Program-made: the position numbers and the translations under genes
Part shown: in pieces, positions 46,319-53,926 of the stretch
How positions within the stretch are numbered: the stretch's first letter is position 1
Layout of the letters: each line of letters opens with the position of its first letter
Assembly (NCBI GenBank): GCA_900551115.1
Contig: URUY01000023.1
Span: forward strand, 1-58,946
Source of the DNA: an uncultured Lachnospiraceae bacterium
Lineage (GTDB): Bacteria > Bacillota > Clostridia > Lachnospirales > Lachnospiraceae
Length of the DNA: 58,946 nucleotides
Direction of reading: 5' to 3'
Notes under the pieces: generated by a model
What the model saw: the letters and a program-made list of their open reading frames with translations, nothing else
What the model was told of the DNA's origin: nothing
Databases searched by the model: none

Positions 46319-46352
46319 GTGGTTAAACTAATTATATAATCAGTCTAACCAC
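46319..46352 (-). other. Fully paired 34-nt hairpin between precursor and maturase genes
   Basis: The two 17-base halves pair completely if two G-U pairs are allowed in the minus-strand RNA. There is no T tract. It probably stabilises the precursor mRNA or partly stops transcription so that the peptide exceeds the enzymes. Confidence 0.65.
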
Positions 46353-46389
46353 CTTCGCTTTACACTAAAAATATTTATGTTCAAAAATA

Positions 46390-46560
46390 CTATGCTGTTT
46401 TTTCTAAACACATTTTTTTCTCTTCAGATGACAGACATATAGCCTCCTCAACCGAACCAAACGTCAACTCATCTATACTACATACCGTTTTTTTCTCCAC
46501 CTCACCTGATAAAATAATGGGTGTACTCTTTTTAGCCATACTACAAGCAAAAATCTCCAT
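46390..46560 (-). CDS. Four-cysteine RiPP precursor candidate (56 aa)
   Basis: A 56-aa peptide starting MEIFACSMAKKSTPIILSGE, with Cys at 6, 27, 42 and 51. It has no signal peptide and is rich in Ser, Glu and Lys. A strong SD (AAGGAGGTGG) lies seven bases before the ATG at 46560; the longer ORF start is rejected. Being first in a unit with two radical SAM/SPASM enzymes and an exporter makes it the likely substrate, for example for thioether links at the cysteines. I do not recognise its family. Where a leader ends is not visible; a GG or GA motif is absent. Confidence 0.75.
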   Translation of the reverse strand: MEIFACSMAKKSTPIILSGEVEKKTVCSIDELTFGSVEEAICLSSEEKKMCLEKTA

Positions 46561-46668
46561 ATAATCCACCTCCTTTACAATGTTTATATTAAAAATTATC
46601 TTTAATTGTCGCGGCAAATAAATTCTAACTTTATTTCTCTTTTATTTTACTTATCTCTTCCCATCTTT

Positions 46669-46758
46669 TCCATAACAAAACCGGCACATTTTTACATTTT
46701 TCGACAAATTTCCCGATAGGAACTTTGAAAAAAGCTAAAATGTGCCAGATTTGTTATG
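46669..46758. repeat. Long inverted repeat between the divergent peptide genes
   Basis: The arms 46669-46691 and 46736-46758 are inverted copies matching at 21 of 23 positions; weaker pairing extends inward about 15 bases. It sits between the RiPP precursor (minus) and the 48-aa peptide (plus), the right arm ending 20 bp before a -10 box. It could be a double operator or a small mobile element. Confidence 0.75.
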
Positions 46759-46778
46759 GTTTTACACATATTTTCTTT

Positions 46779-46784
46779 ATATAA
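46779..46784 (+). promoter_or_regulatory. -10 box of the 48-aa exported peptide gene
   Basis: TATAAT lies about 50 bp before the ATG. No good -35 is found at 17 bp, as expected for an activator-dependent promoter; the inverted-repeat arm ends just upstream. Confidence 0.5.
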
Positions 46785-46832
46785 TCCACTTACAACAAAA
46801 AAAACAAATACCACTACTAAGGGGGATATCTT

Positions 46833-46979
46833 ATGAAAATCAATTTTAAGAAGTACATTGCAATCGCTGTATTATGTATTCTGGCTGCTCAGGCTCTTCC
46901 CACAGACGCTACTCCGTCCGCACAGGAAGAAACCATTACCTTTTGCTCTGATTTTCAAAAAGAACAAATTAAAATATAA
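46833..46979 (+). CDS. Small exported peptide, possible signalling peptide (48 aa)
   Basis: Starts MKINFKKYIAIAVLCILAAQ, a clear Sec signal peptide, and ends with ETITFCSDFQKEQIKI. AAGGGGG lies seven bases before the ATG at 46833. The stop directly abuts the stop of the convergent 603-aa HTH/helical-repeat regulator. Small exported peptides beside such regulators are often pheromones (RRNPP systems), usually processed and re-imported. That role is inferred from context only. It could instead be a minor secreted peptide or an immunity factor for the RiPP. Confidence 0.7.
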   Translation: MKINFKKYIAIAVLCILAAQALPTDATPSAQEETITFCSDFQKEQIKI

Positions 46980-48791
46980 TCAATTTGTATAATATTTATT
47001 CAAATGCTGATATAAAAACTCACAATCCGTTTTTGTACCAAATAATAAATTCAATCCGTAGGAAGCTTTCACATAGGGAAAGCTTTCTTTTTTTGTGTAT
47101 CTGCCCGTTTCCCACATCTGCTCCATATCCCAGCCCCTGTCATATATGGCAGTGCTTAAGACAGCACCTCTGCCCGCCTGCAATCCGAGCAATATACTTT
47201 TATCCGCCGCTTCAATGGCCTCCTCATACCTGTCGGTATTGCCCAGCACATTACCGAGATTACGCATAGTCAGTTCATAGCCGGACACATAATGCTTCAC
47301 AGAAAACGGTTTATTTTCATACTGTTTTTGTACTATCTTTAAAAGCTTTATGATATCTTCTGCTTTTCCTATTTTTTCACAGGAATAGGACAGCGCATTA
47401 ATAATGCTGACCTCCTGACTGCTAAAGCTCCAGTCTGCCATTTTTTCTATGGGCAGTCTGGGCAGCGTCAGATACAGTGCTTCCTCCTGCATGGCAGTAT
47501 GTCTCTTTGCATCAATCTTTTTCTGATTATACAGTGCCAATGCCTTTACATGCAGCAGATACTGTCTGGAAAACTTTCCTGCATTCTGCATCTTTTCTTC
47601 CAGCTCTGCAATCAGCGGTTCCGCTTCCTCTCCCTTTGCATGGCTTAACAATACACCGATTCGTACTGCCAGCTCCAGAAGCTCCGGCCGTTCCACCTGC
47701 ACCACCGTTTCAAAGCTGTCCCCGGTCATACCTACCCGCTCCATCAGCTTTTGGAACACCTGTCTTTTTGGCGATACCCTTCCGCATTCTATACGGGAAA
47801 TGGATACCGGGTCACAGATATCCACTGCCAGTGCCTCCTGAGACATACCAAGCACCCTTCTTCTGGAACGGATCAGATTGCCGCACAGCTCCACCTCTGC
47901 CATACCAAAAGGAATATTCCAAATCCACCGTTCTTCCGTAACGCCGTATACTTCATAAAGCCATTTTAAGGACTCACAGATTTGCTCCGTTTCCTGTTTT
48001 TCACGGTCCGTCCGGCTGCCATACAGATTCATAATGGTAAGGAACTGCCTTAAATAAAACAGCCTTCCTCGGATTTTTAAGAGGGAAATACTCTTCTCAG
48101 CAATAGAAACTGCCTCTGAAACTGCCCCTTTCTGTAAAAGCAGCACCGTCAGCCGGTACGCTATCTGCGGATAGAGCTTCACGCTGTCCTCTTCATCGGC
48201 AGAATGCTCTAAATAAACAAGCAGCTTTTGATACCCGGCGATTGCCTCCTCGTTCATCTCCTGCTCTTCTAAAACACGGTAATGCATCATCACCAGTACA
48301 AATTCCGTCAGGGTCAGATTTTCATTCTGAACATCTTCCATGGCGATGCCTTCCATGGTAATCTGCCACGCTTCCTTCAGCTTTTTTTGCATAACATCCC
48401 TATTGCCGTCATTTTTCCAGCTCAATACCACCTGCAGAAGTAATAGAAACTGACCATGCAGCTTGCTTTTTTTATCCGTCAGCTTTCGATATGCCTTCAT
48501 CAGCGACAGCGCCTTATTTTTATTACCGTTCTCTACTGCCTCAGTCAGCTTCTCCCGTAAAAGAAGCCAGTCCTGCTCCTCCGGGTTTAACATATATACA
48601 AATTTATCTGCTGAAACACCCGCTCTCTGTAAAAGAGCATCAGCCAGTATTTTTTCGCAGGCACGCTCGCCGCTTTCCACCCGATTTAAAAATGTCCGGG
48701 AACAAAGCCCTCTGCAAAGCTCATCCGCCCCTATTTTTGCCCTATTCCTCTCATAGCCAATCAGCTTTCCTATCTGGTTGTCCTTTTTCAT
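46980..48791 (-). CDS. HTH/helical-repeat regulator with two XRE domains
   Basis: A 603-aa protein. An N-terminal XRE-like HTH (about residues 5-60; GADELCRGLCSRTFLNRVES) is followed by helical, TPR-like repeats. A second, more canonical XRE domain lies near residues 300-365 (RSRRRVLGMSQEALAV, SISRIECGRVSPKRQ), with more TPR-like helices to the end. Peptide-sensing regulators (Rgg, PlcR) have one HTH plus helical repeats in about 300 aa, so this looks like a tandem duplication of that plan. It neighbours the 48-aa exported peptide and the RiPP cluster, which it may control. Base composition is that of the host, unlike the RiPP genes. Confidence 0.78.
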   Translation of the reverse strand: MKKDNQIGKLIGYERNRAKIGADELCRGLCSRTFLNRVESGERACEKILADALLQRAGVSADKFVYMLNPEEQDWLLLREKLTEAVENGNKNKALSLMKAYRKLTDKKSKLHGQFLLLLQVVLSWKNDGNRDVMQKKLKEAWQITMEGIAMEDVQNENLTLTEFVLVMMHYRVLEEQEMNEEAIAGYQKLLVYLEHSADEEDSVKLYPQIAYRLTVLLLQKGAVSEAVSIAEKSISLLKIRGRLFYLRQFLTIMNLYGSRTDREKQETEQICESLKWLYEVYGVTEERWIWNIPFGMAEVELCGNLIRSRRRVLGMSQEALAVDICDPVSISRIECGRVSPKRQVFQKLMERVGMTGDSFETVVQVERPELLELAVRIGVLLSHAKGEEAEPLIAELEEKMQNAGKFSRQYLLHVKALALYNQKKIDAKRHTAMQEEALYLTLPRLPIEKMADWSFSSQEVSIINALSYSCEKIGKAEDIIKLLKIVQKQYENKPFSVKHYVSGYELTMRNLGNVLGNTDRYEEAIEAADKSILLGLQAGRGAVLSTAIYDRGWDMEQMWETGRYTKKESFPYVKASYGLNLLFGTKTDCEFLYQHLNKYYTN

Positions 48792-48828
48792 GCTTCATCC
48801 CCATTATTTTCTGCATCTCTTGGCCGCC

Positions 48829-49671
48829 TTATACCTCCTTGCTATTTGGCATAAAGCTGTCAAATATAAATAAATCAAAATCTGCTTTTCTCTCTGCAAG
48901 CTCTTCTTTGCTCTTTATGGTCCATGCCACTGCAAGAGCGCCATACAGATATCTGCATATCCGGCGGGATAAATCCTTATGTCGATGGTGATTGTAAGCA
49001 ATAAAGTCGGGCTTTGTCAAAAAGTTAAATAAAAGATGGTGCAATGCAAAATACAGCAGCTTAGAAAACTCTGCCTCCCCTGATTTCAAAAAATTATCTG
49101 CAAGCTGGCCCCGCATGATTTCCTTCCGGTTCTGTCTGTACCAAAGAACTCCCAGCGGATTAAAGGATTCTATGCAGTATAAGCCCTTGTAGCCGGCAAG
49201 CAGCTTATCTGCTATAGGACAAACCTCCGTAATCCCGCCCGGAATCTTATATTCGATGATAAGCGGAACCCTGCCGTCCACCATTTCCAAAAAATCCTCA
49301 AATTTAGGAATCTTCTGTTCTGAACCGCAAAGCGAAAACTGCTGCAGCTCCTCGTAAGTATAATCCGCCACCTTTCCGTCCGTACCGCATACCCTTTGTA
49401 ATGTAAAATCATGAAATACAACGGGTATCTTGTCCCTTGTAAGCTGTACATCAAGCTCTATGCCGAACCCTGCCTCCACAGCCTTTTTAAAAGCCGCCAT
49501 GGAATTTTCCGGCGCGTCAGAATCATTGTCGTGCAGCCCTCTGTGCGCATAAAGCACCCCTTCAAAAGGAGTTCTGTCCGGACGGTTACACATTCTTGGC
49601 ATTATCAGAAGCAGATACAAAACTACAAACGCAATTACTATACATACCGCTGCAATCAATAAAATTCTCAT
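48829..49671 (-). CDS. Glycerophosphodiester phosphodiesterase, membrane-anchored
   Basis: A 280-aa protein with one N-terminal span (residues about 3-25) and a GDPD domain: YAHRGLHDND, the APENS segment, GIELDVQLTRD and VVFHDFTLQRVCG carry the metal and catalytic His/Glu/Asp residues. It hydrolyses glycerophosphodiesters to glycerol 3-phosphate and an alcohol. It lies between the MFS transporter and the regulator, with 37-48 bp gaps. The SD is weak. Confidence 0.92.
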   Translation of the reverse strand: MRILLIAAVCIVIAFVVLYLLLIMPRMCNRPDRTPFEGVLYAHRGLHDNDSDAPENSMAAFKKAVEAGFGIELDVQLTRDKIPVVFHDFTLQRVCGTDGKVADYTYEELQQFSLCGSEQKIPKFEDFLEMVDGRVPLIIEYKIPGGITEVCPIADKLLAGYKGLYCIESFNPLGVLWYRQNRKEIMRGQLADNFLKSGEAEFSKLLYFALHHLLFNFLTKPDFIAYNHHRHKDLSRRICRYLYGALAVAWTIKSKEELAERKADFDLFIFDSFMPNSKEV

Positions 49672-49719
49672 TTTTTCCGTTACCTTCCTGTCTTTTCTCT
49701 ATTGTCATTTTTGCTGTTA

Positions 49720-51036
49720 TCATTTTGCACGCTGCGGCTTCACATCTCCGTGCTTAACCTGCGTCATTGTGGCAAATGCCAGCAGGGAGAACACTACCGC
49801 ATAGGGGAATAAAGTGAAATACGATATATTTTCCAAAAGGACGCCCGACAAAATCGGCGTTATAATCTGTGCTGCCATGGAGAAGGTATAATAAGTACCT
49901 GTAAATTTGCCGATATCTGCCCCTTCGCTCATGGCTACTATCATGGGATAGGAATTGACATTGATTGCTGCCCATGCCACACCGATAAGCGCAAAAGCCA
50001 CATTGATAACCGGTGTATACTCTCCTGCAAAAACAGCAAAGAGATAGCAGGAGGCCATCAGAAGCACGCCGCCCATTATGGTCTTCTTTCGCCCGATACG
50101 GCTTGATATCTGTCCGATAGGGATATAGCTTAGTATCGCCGCCACGGTAGCTACCATCAGACAGTCTGCGAATCCGCCGCCTTCCAGTTTCCAGACTACC
50201 GCAGTATAGCGGGAAAACGCGGTGGTAACCGCATTATATGCCATAAACCACAGAAAAATAGACGCCAGCATAAAAAACATGCTCCGCTTTACCTCCGGTG
50301 CCAGCACGGTTATTTTTATTTCCGGCTGCTCCGGCTTATTTTCCCCTTCTGCTATATTCTCGCCCGCTTCTGTCTTTGCTTCCGTTTTGGCATCTTCCTT
50401 TTCCCATGCCGTTTCTTCTGCCGCAACCTTTGCCGCCAGCTTCTTTTCCCTAATGGTAAGTACCAGTACCAATACCGCAATTACCATAACTGCCGCCACA
50501 CTTAAAAAAAGCGGTTCATAATCCGGTCTGTCTCCTTCACCCACCAGAAGTTTTATCATCATCAGGGAATACACACCGCCTACGGCGCCTAACAGATTGA
50601 TAACCGCATTGGCTTTGCTGCGCAGTCTGTTCGGTGTTAAATCCGGCATCAATGCCACCGCCGGGGAACGGTACAATCCCATGGAAATCAGCGCACCGAA
50701 AAGCGCTCCCACAAACAGCGGCAGATTTACCGCCTTATCGGCTACCGGCAAAAGCAGCAAAAATATAACTGCAAGTACGGTGCCCATAATAATAAAAGGG
50801 GTCCTCTTTCCCATTTTGGTATCAACCCTGTCAGATATGCTTCCAAAAACCGGAAGAAGGAAGATAGCCAGTATATTGTCAAGTGCCATTACCACGCCTG
50901 TCAGCGTTTCTCCCAAGCCAAATGTGTTTTTCAGCATCAACGGAATAATATTGTCATATACCTGCCAAAAGCTGCAAATTGACATAAATGCCAGTCCAAT
51001 CAGAAATGTTCGTCCGTAATTCAGTTTTTTATTCAT
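49720..51036 (-). CDS. MFS transporter, SLC45/sugar-symporter-like
   Basis: A 438-aa protein with 12 predicted spans. FGSISDRVDTKMGKRTPFI after span 2 and the AINVNSYPMIVAMS segment resemble sugar:proton symporters of the SLC45/GPH-like group. The central cytosolic loop (about residues 200-245) is a highly charged Ala/Glu/Lys-rich insert. Substrate is not known. AAGGGAAGG precedes the ATG. It probably starts an operon with the phosphodiesterase. Confidence 0.85.
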   Translation of the reverse strand: MNKKLNYGRTFLIGLAFMSICSFWQVYDNIIPLMLKNTFGLGETLTGVVMALDNILAIFLLPVFGSISDRVDTKMGKRTPFIIMGTVLAVIFLLLLPVADKAVNLPLFVGALFGALISMGLYRSPAVALMPDLTPNRLRSKANAVINLLGAVGGVYSLMMIKLLVGEGDRPDYEPLFLSVAAVMVIAVLVLVLTIREKKLAAKVAAEETAWEKEDAKTEAKTEAGENIAEGENKPEQPEIKITVLAPEVKRSMFFMLASIFLWFMAYNAVTTAFSRYTAVVWKLEGGGFADCLMVATVAAILSYIPIGQISSRIGRKKTIMGGVLLMASCYLFAVFAGEYTPVINVAFALIGVAWAAINVNSYPMIVAMSEGADIGKFTGTYYTFSMAAQIITPILSGVLLENISYFTLFPYAVVFSLLAFATMTQVKHGDVKPQRAK

Positions 51037-51123
51037 AGATCCTTCCCTTCCTTGCAGTTCTTCTGCACCTGTCTTTTTACGAAACAGCTCTGTCTGTTAT
51101 CCCCTGCTTACACGTTTATTACT

Positions 51124-51152
51124 ATTTTAACATTCACTATCTATAAATACAA
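51124..51152 (-). promoter_or_regulatory. Promoter of the MFS-phosphodiesterase unit
   Basis: Minus strand: -35 TTGTAT (51147-51152), 17-bp spacer, -10 TAAAAT (51124-51129), about 88 bp before the MFS start. Confidence 0.6.
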
Positions 51153-51195
51153 TGACACCCTCATAGATTTTTATTTTTAAAATCTAAAGAAAAGG

Positions 51196-51223
51196 TTGAA
51201 ATATTCGGGGTTTTCTGTACAAT
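51196..51223 (+). promoter_or_regulatory. Promoter of the ABC-F gene
   Basis: Plus strand: -35 TTGAAA (51196-51201), 16-bp spacer, -10 TACAAT (51218-51223), 66 bp before the ATG at 51290. Confidence 0.55.
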
Positions 51224-51289
51224 AGGTAGAGGAACTGTACAGCAGTACGGTACACGTAACTTCCACTCCCCACAGAAAGGTATGTAATA

Positions 51290-52924
51290 ATGATTAGTGC
51301 AAACAATGTAACATTACGAATCGGAAAAAAAGCGTTATTTGAAGAGGTCAACATTAAGTTTACCGAAGGCAACTGTTATGGCCTTATCGGTGCTAACGGC
51401 GCCGGCAAATCCACCTTTTTAAAGATTCTTTCCGGTCAGTTGGAAACTACAAACGGCGAAATCTTCATCACGCCCGGTCAGCGTCTTTCCGTTTTGGAAC
51501 AGGATCATTTTAAATATGATGACGCAACGGTACTTGATTTGGTCATCATGGGAAATGAACGTCTTTATCAGATTATGAAGGAAAAGGATGCTATCTATGC
51601 AAAAGAAGATTTCACTGACGAGGATGGTATGCGCGCCAGCGAACTGGAAGCCGAATTCGCAGAAATGGACGGCTGGGAAGCCGAATCAAACGCTGCTTCC
51701 CTGTTAAACGGTCTGGGAATCGACACTTCCTTACACTATTCCCTGATGAAGGATTTAAACGGTAACGAAAAAGTAAAAATCCTGCTTGCCAAGGCACTTT
51801 TCGGCAATCCCGATATTCTGCTGTTGGACGAACCCACAAACCACCTGGATTTGGATGCCATTGCATGGCTTGAGGACTTTTTAATTGATTTTGAAAATAC
51901 GGTTATCGTGGTTTCCCATGACCGTTATTTTCTGAATAAGGTCTGTACCCACATCGCAGACATCGACTACGGCAAAATCCAGCTCTATGCCGGCAATTAC
52001 GATTTTTGGTATGAGTCCAGCCAGCTTCTTATCAAGCAGATGAAGGAAGCCAACAAGAAAAAAGAAGAAAAAATCAAGGAGCTGCAGGAATTTATTTCCC
52101 GTTTCTCCGCAAATGCTTCCAAGTCCAAACAGGCTACTGCCAGAAAACGTGCATTGGAAAAAATTGAGCTGGATGAGATTCGTCCTTCCAGCAGAAAATA
52201 TCCCTATATTGACTTCAGGCCTGACCGCGAAATCGGTAATGAGGTATTGTCCGTAGAACATCTTTCCAAAACCGTGAACGGCGTAAAGGTTTTAAATGAC
52301 ATTTCCTTTATTGTAGGCCACAACGATAAAATTGCTTTTGTCGGCGGCAACGAACTGGCAAAAACCACTCTCTTCCAGATACTGGCAGGAGAAATGGATC
52401 CGGACGAAGGCAGCTATAAATGGGGTGTTACCACCTCTCAGGCATATTTCCCCAAGGACAATACTGCTGAATTTGACAATGATCTTACGATTGCCGACTG
52501 GCTTACCGGCTACTCTCCCGTAAAGGATGTTACTTATGTCCGCGGCTTTTTAGGACGTATGCTCTTTGCCGGTGAAGATGGCGTAAAGAAGGTTCGTGTT
52601 CTTTCCGGTGGTGAAAAGGTGCGCTGCCTGTTATCCAAGATGATGATTAGCGGTGCCAACTGCCTGCTGCTTGATGAGCCTACCAACCATTTGGACATGG
52701 AATCCATTACGGCCCTAAATAACGGTCTGGTTAAGTTTGGCGGCGTAGAGCTTTTTGCCTGCCATGACCATCAGTTTGTGCAGACCACAGCCAACAGAAT
52801 CATGGAAATTCTGCCTGACGGCACTTTAATTGACAAGATTACCACCTATGACGAATATCTTGCCAGTGATGAAATGGCAAGAAAACGTACTGTTTATACA
52901 AAAACTTCTGAAGACGAAGACTGA
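51290..52924 (+). CDS. ykpA: ABC-F ATPase, YkpA/YbiT type
   Basis: A 544-aa soluble protein with two ATPase domains joined by a charged linker, without membrane spans. Domain 1 has Walker A GANGAGKST and Walker B ILLLDEPTNHLD but a degenerate signature LNGNEKV. Domain 2 has an altered Walker A GGNELAKTT, a normal signature LSGGEKV and Walker B. Thus one composite ATP site is intact and the other degenerate, as I recall for Bacillus YkpA. ABC-F proteins act on ribosomes; this clade is housekeeping rather than a known resistance type. An AGAAAGG SD precedes the ATG. Confidence 0.9.
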   Translation: MISANNVTLRIGKKALFEEVNIKFTEGNCYGLIGANGAGKSTFLKILSGQLETTNGEIFITPGQRLSVLEQDHFKYDDATVLDLVIMGNERLYQIMKEKDAIYAKEDFTDEDGMRASELEAEFAEMDGWEAESNAASLLNGLGIDTSLHYSLMKDLNGNEKVKILLAKALFGNPDILLLDEPTNHLDLDAIAWLEDFLIDFENTVIVVSHDRYFLNKVCTHIADIDYGKIQLYAGNYDFWYESSQLLIKQMKEANKKKEEKIKELQEFISRFSANASKSKQATARKRALEKIELDEIRPSSRKYPYIDFRPDREIGNEVLSVEHLSKTVNGVKVLNDISFIVGHNDKIAFVGGNELAKTTLFQILAGEMDPDEGSYKWGVTTSQAYFPKDNTAEFDNDLTIADWLTGYSPVKDVTYVRGFLGRMLFAGEDGVKKVRVLSGGEKVRCLLSKMMISGANCLLLDEPTNHLDMESITALNNGLVKFGGVELFACHDHQFVQTTANRIMEILPDGTLIDKITTYDEYLASDEMARKRTVYTKTSEDED

Positions 52925-52929
52925 TTATA

Positions 52930-52964
52930 AAGGGCGATTGCCAAAAGGCAGTCGCCCTTTTAGG
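52930..52964 (+). terminator. Terminator or attenuator between ABC-F and PHP genes
   Basis: An 11-bp stem with an AAAA loop is followed by TTTT and then directly by AGGAGATAG, the SD of the PHP gene. Termination is probably partial. Confidence 0.7.
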
Positions 52965-52972
52965 AGATAGAT

Positions 52973-53842
52973 ATGATAGATTTGCACGTACATTCAAACT
53001 GTTCCGACGGTTCCTTTTCCCCAAAGGAGCTGGTGGAGTATGCTCTTACACACAAAATTACGGCTTTTGCCCTGACGGATCATGACACCACCGCAGGGCT
53101 TGATGAAGCAATTACCCATGCCCGTTTGCTTTCCGGAAAAATAAGTGAAAAAAATCCTGAAGGTAATCTATTGGAGGTAATTCCCGGCATTGAATTTTCT
53201 ACCGAATACGAAGGACAGGATATTCATATCGTAGGCCTCTGTATTGACTATCAAAGTAAACGCTTCAAAAGCCATATTGATGCTTTTGTAGCATCAAGAG
53301 ATACCCGCAACGAAAAGATGTGCAGCCTTCTCCGAAAACAGGGAATCGACATTACCTACGAAAAACTGCATACTGCATTTCCCGGCGCAGTTATCACCAG
53401 AGCCCATTATGCCCGGTTTCTTTTAGAAAACGGCTATGTTAAAAGCATGTCCGAAGCCTTTGACCGCTATGTCGGTGACCACGCCTCCTGTTTTGTACCC
53501 CGCGAAAAAGTGACGCCGGCTCAGGCAATCAGCCTAATCCGTTCTGTGGACGGTATTCCGGTCTTAGCCCATCCCACTCTTTACCGTATGAGTACCAGCC
53601 GTTTAGAAGCCCTTGTAAGCGAGTTAAAGGCTGCCGGCCTCCTTGCCATAGAAGGCATCTATTCTACCTACTCTCCTGCAGAAACAAAAGAAATGTTGGG
53701 AATTGCAAAAAAATATGATTTAAAAATCAGCGGCGGTTCCGACTTTCACGGCACTAACAAACCCCGCCTGCAATTCGGTACCGGCTACGGAAGACTATAC
53801 ATCCATGAAGAGGTATTAGAAAAACTCAGAGAAAAGTCTTAA
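52973..53842 (+). CDS. PHP-domain phosphoesterase (YciV/RNase AM-like)
   Basis: A 289-aa protein of the PHP family. Metal-ligand motifs are DLHVHSNCSDGS at the N-terminus, ALTDHDTTAG, EFSTEY, HPTLYR and GGSDFHG near the C-terminus. Close relatives are nucleoside 3',5'-bisphosphate phosphatases and 5'-3' exonucleases trimming rRNA. AGGAGATAG precedes the ATG at 52973. It is probably co-transcribed with the ABC-F gene through the intergenic hairpin. Confidence 0.9.
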   Translation: MIDLHVHSNCSDGSFSPKELVEYALTHKITAFALTDHDTTAGLDEAITHARLLSGKISEKNPEGNLLEVIPGIEFSTEYEGQDIHIVGLCIDYQSKRFKSHIDAFVASRDTRNEKMCSLLRKQGIDITYEKLHTAFPGAVITRAHYARFLLENGYVKSMSEAFDRYVGDHASCFVPREKVTPAQAISLIRSVDGIPVLAHPTLYRMSTSRLEALVSELKAAGLLAIEGIYSTYSPAETKEMLGIAKKYDLKISGGSDFHGTNKPRLQFGTGYGRLYIHEEVLEKLREKS

Positions 53843-53870
53843 ATGCATAAAAGTGCCTGAATATAGATTA

Positions 53871-53905
53871 AAAAAACGTAAGCAAAAACCTCGCTTACGT
53901 TTTTT
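53871..53905. terminator. Bidirectional terminator between the PHP gene and rny
   Basis: A 13-bp perfect stem (53871-53883 with 53893-53905) has A6 on one side and T6 on the other, so it can end both convergent transcripts. Confidence 0.85.
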
Positions 53906-53926
53906 ATTTGCCTATTCAATTATTCA

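Noticed and set aside
51061..51289. Attenuator leader peptide upstream of the ABC-F gene
   Set aside because: Only short GTAC repeats are present; no convincing leader ORF with paired alternative stems.
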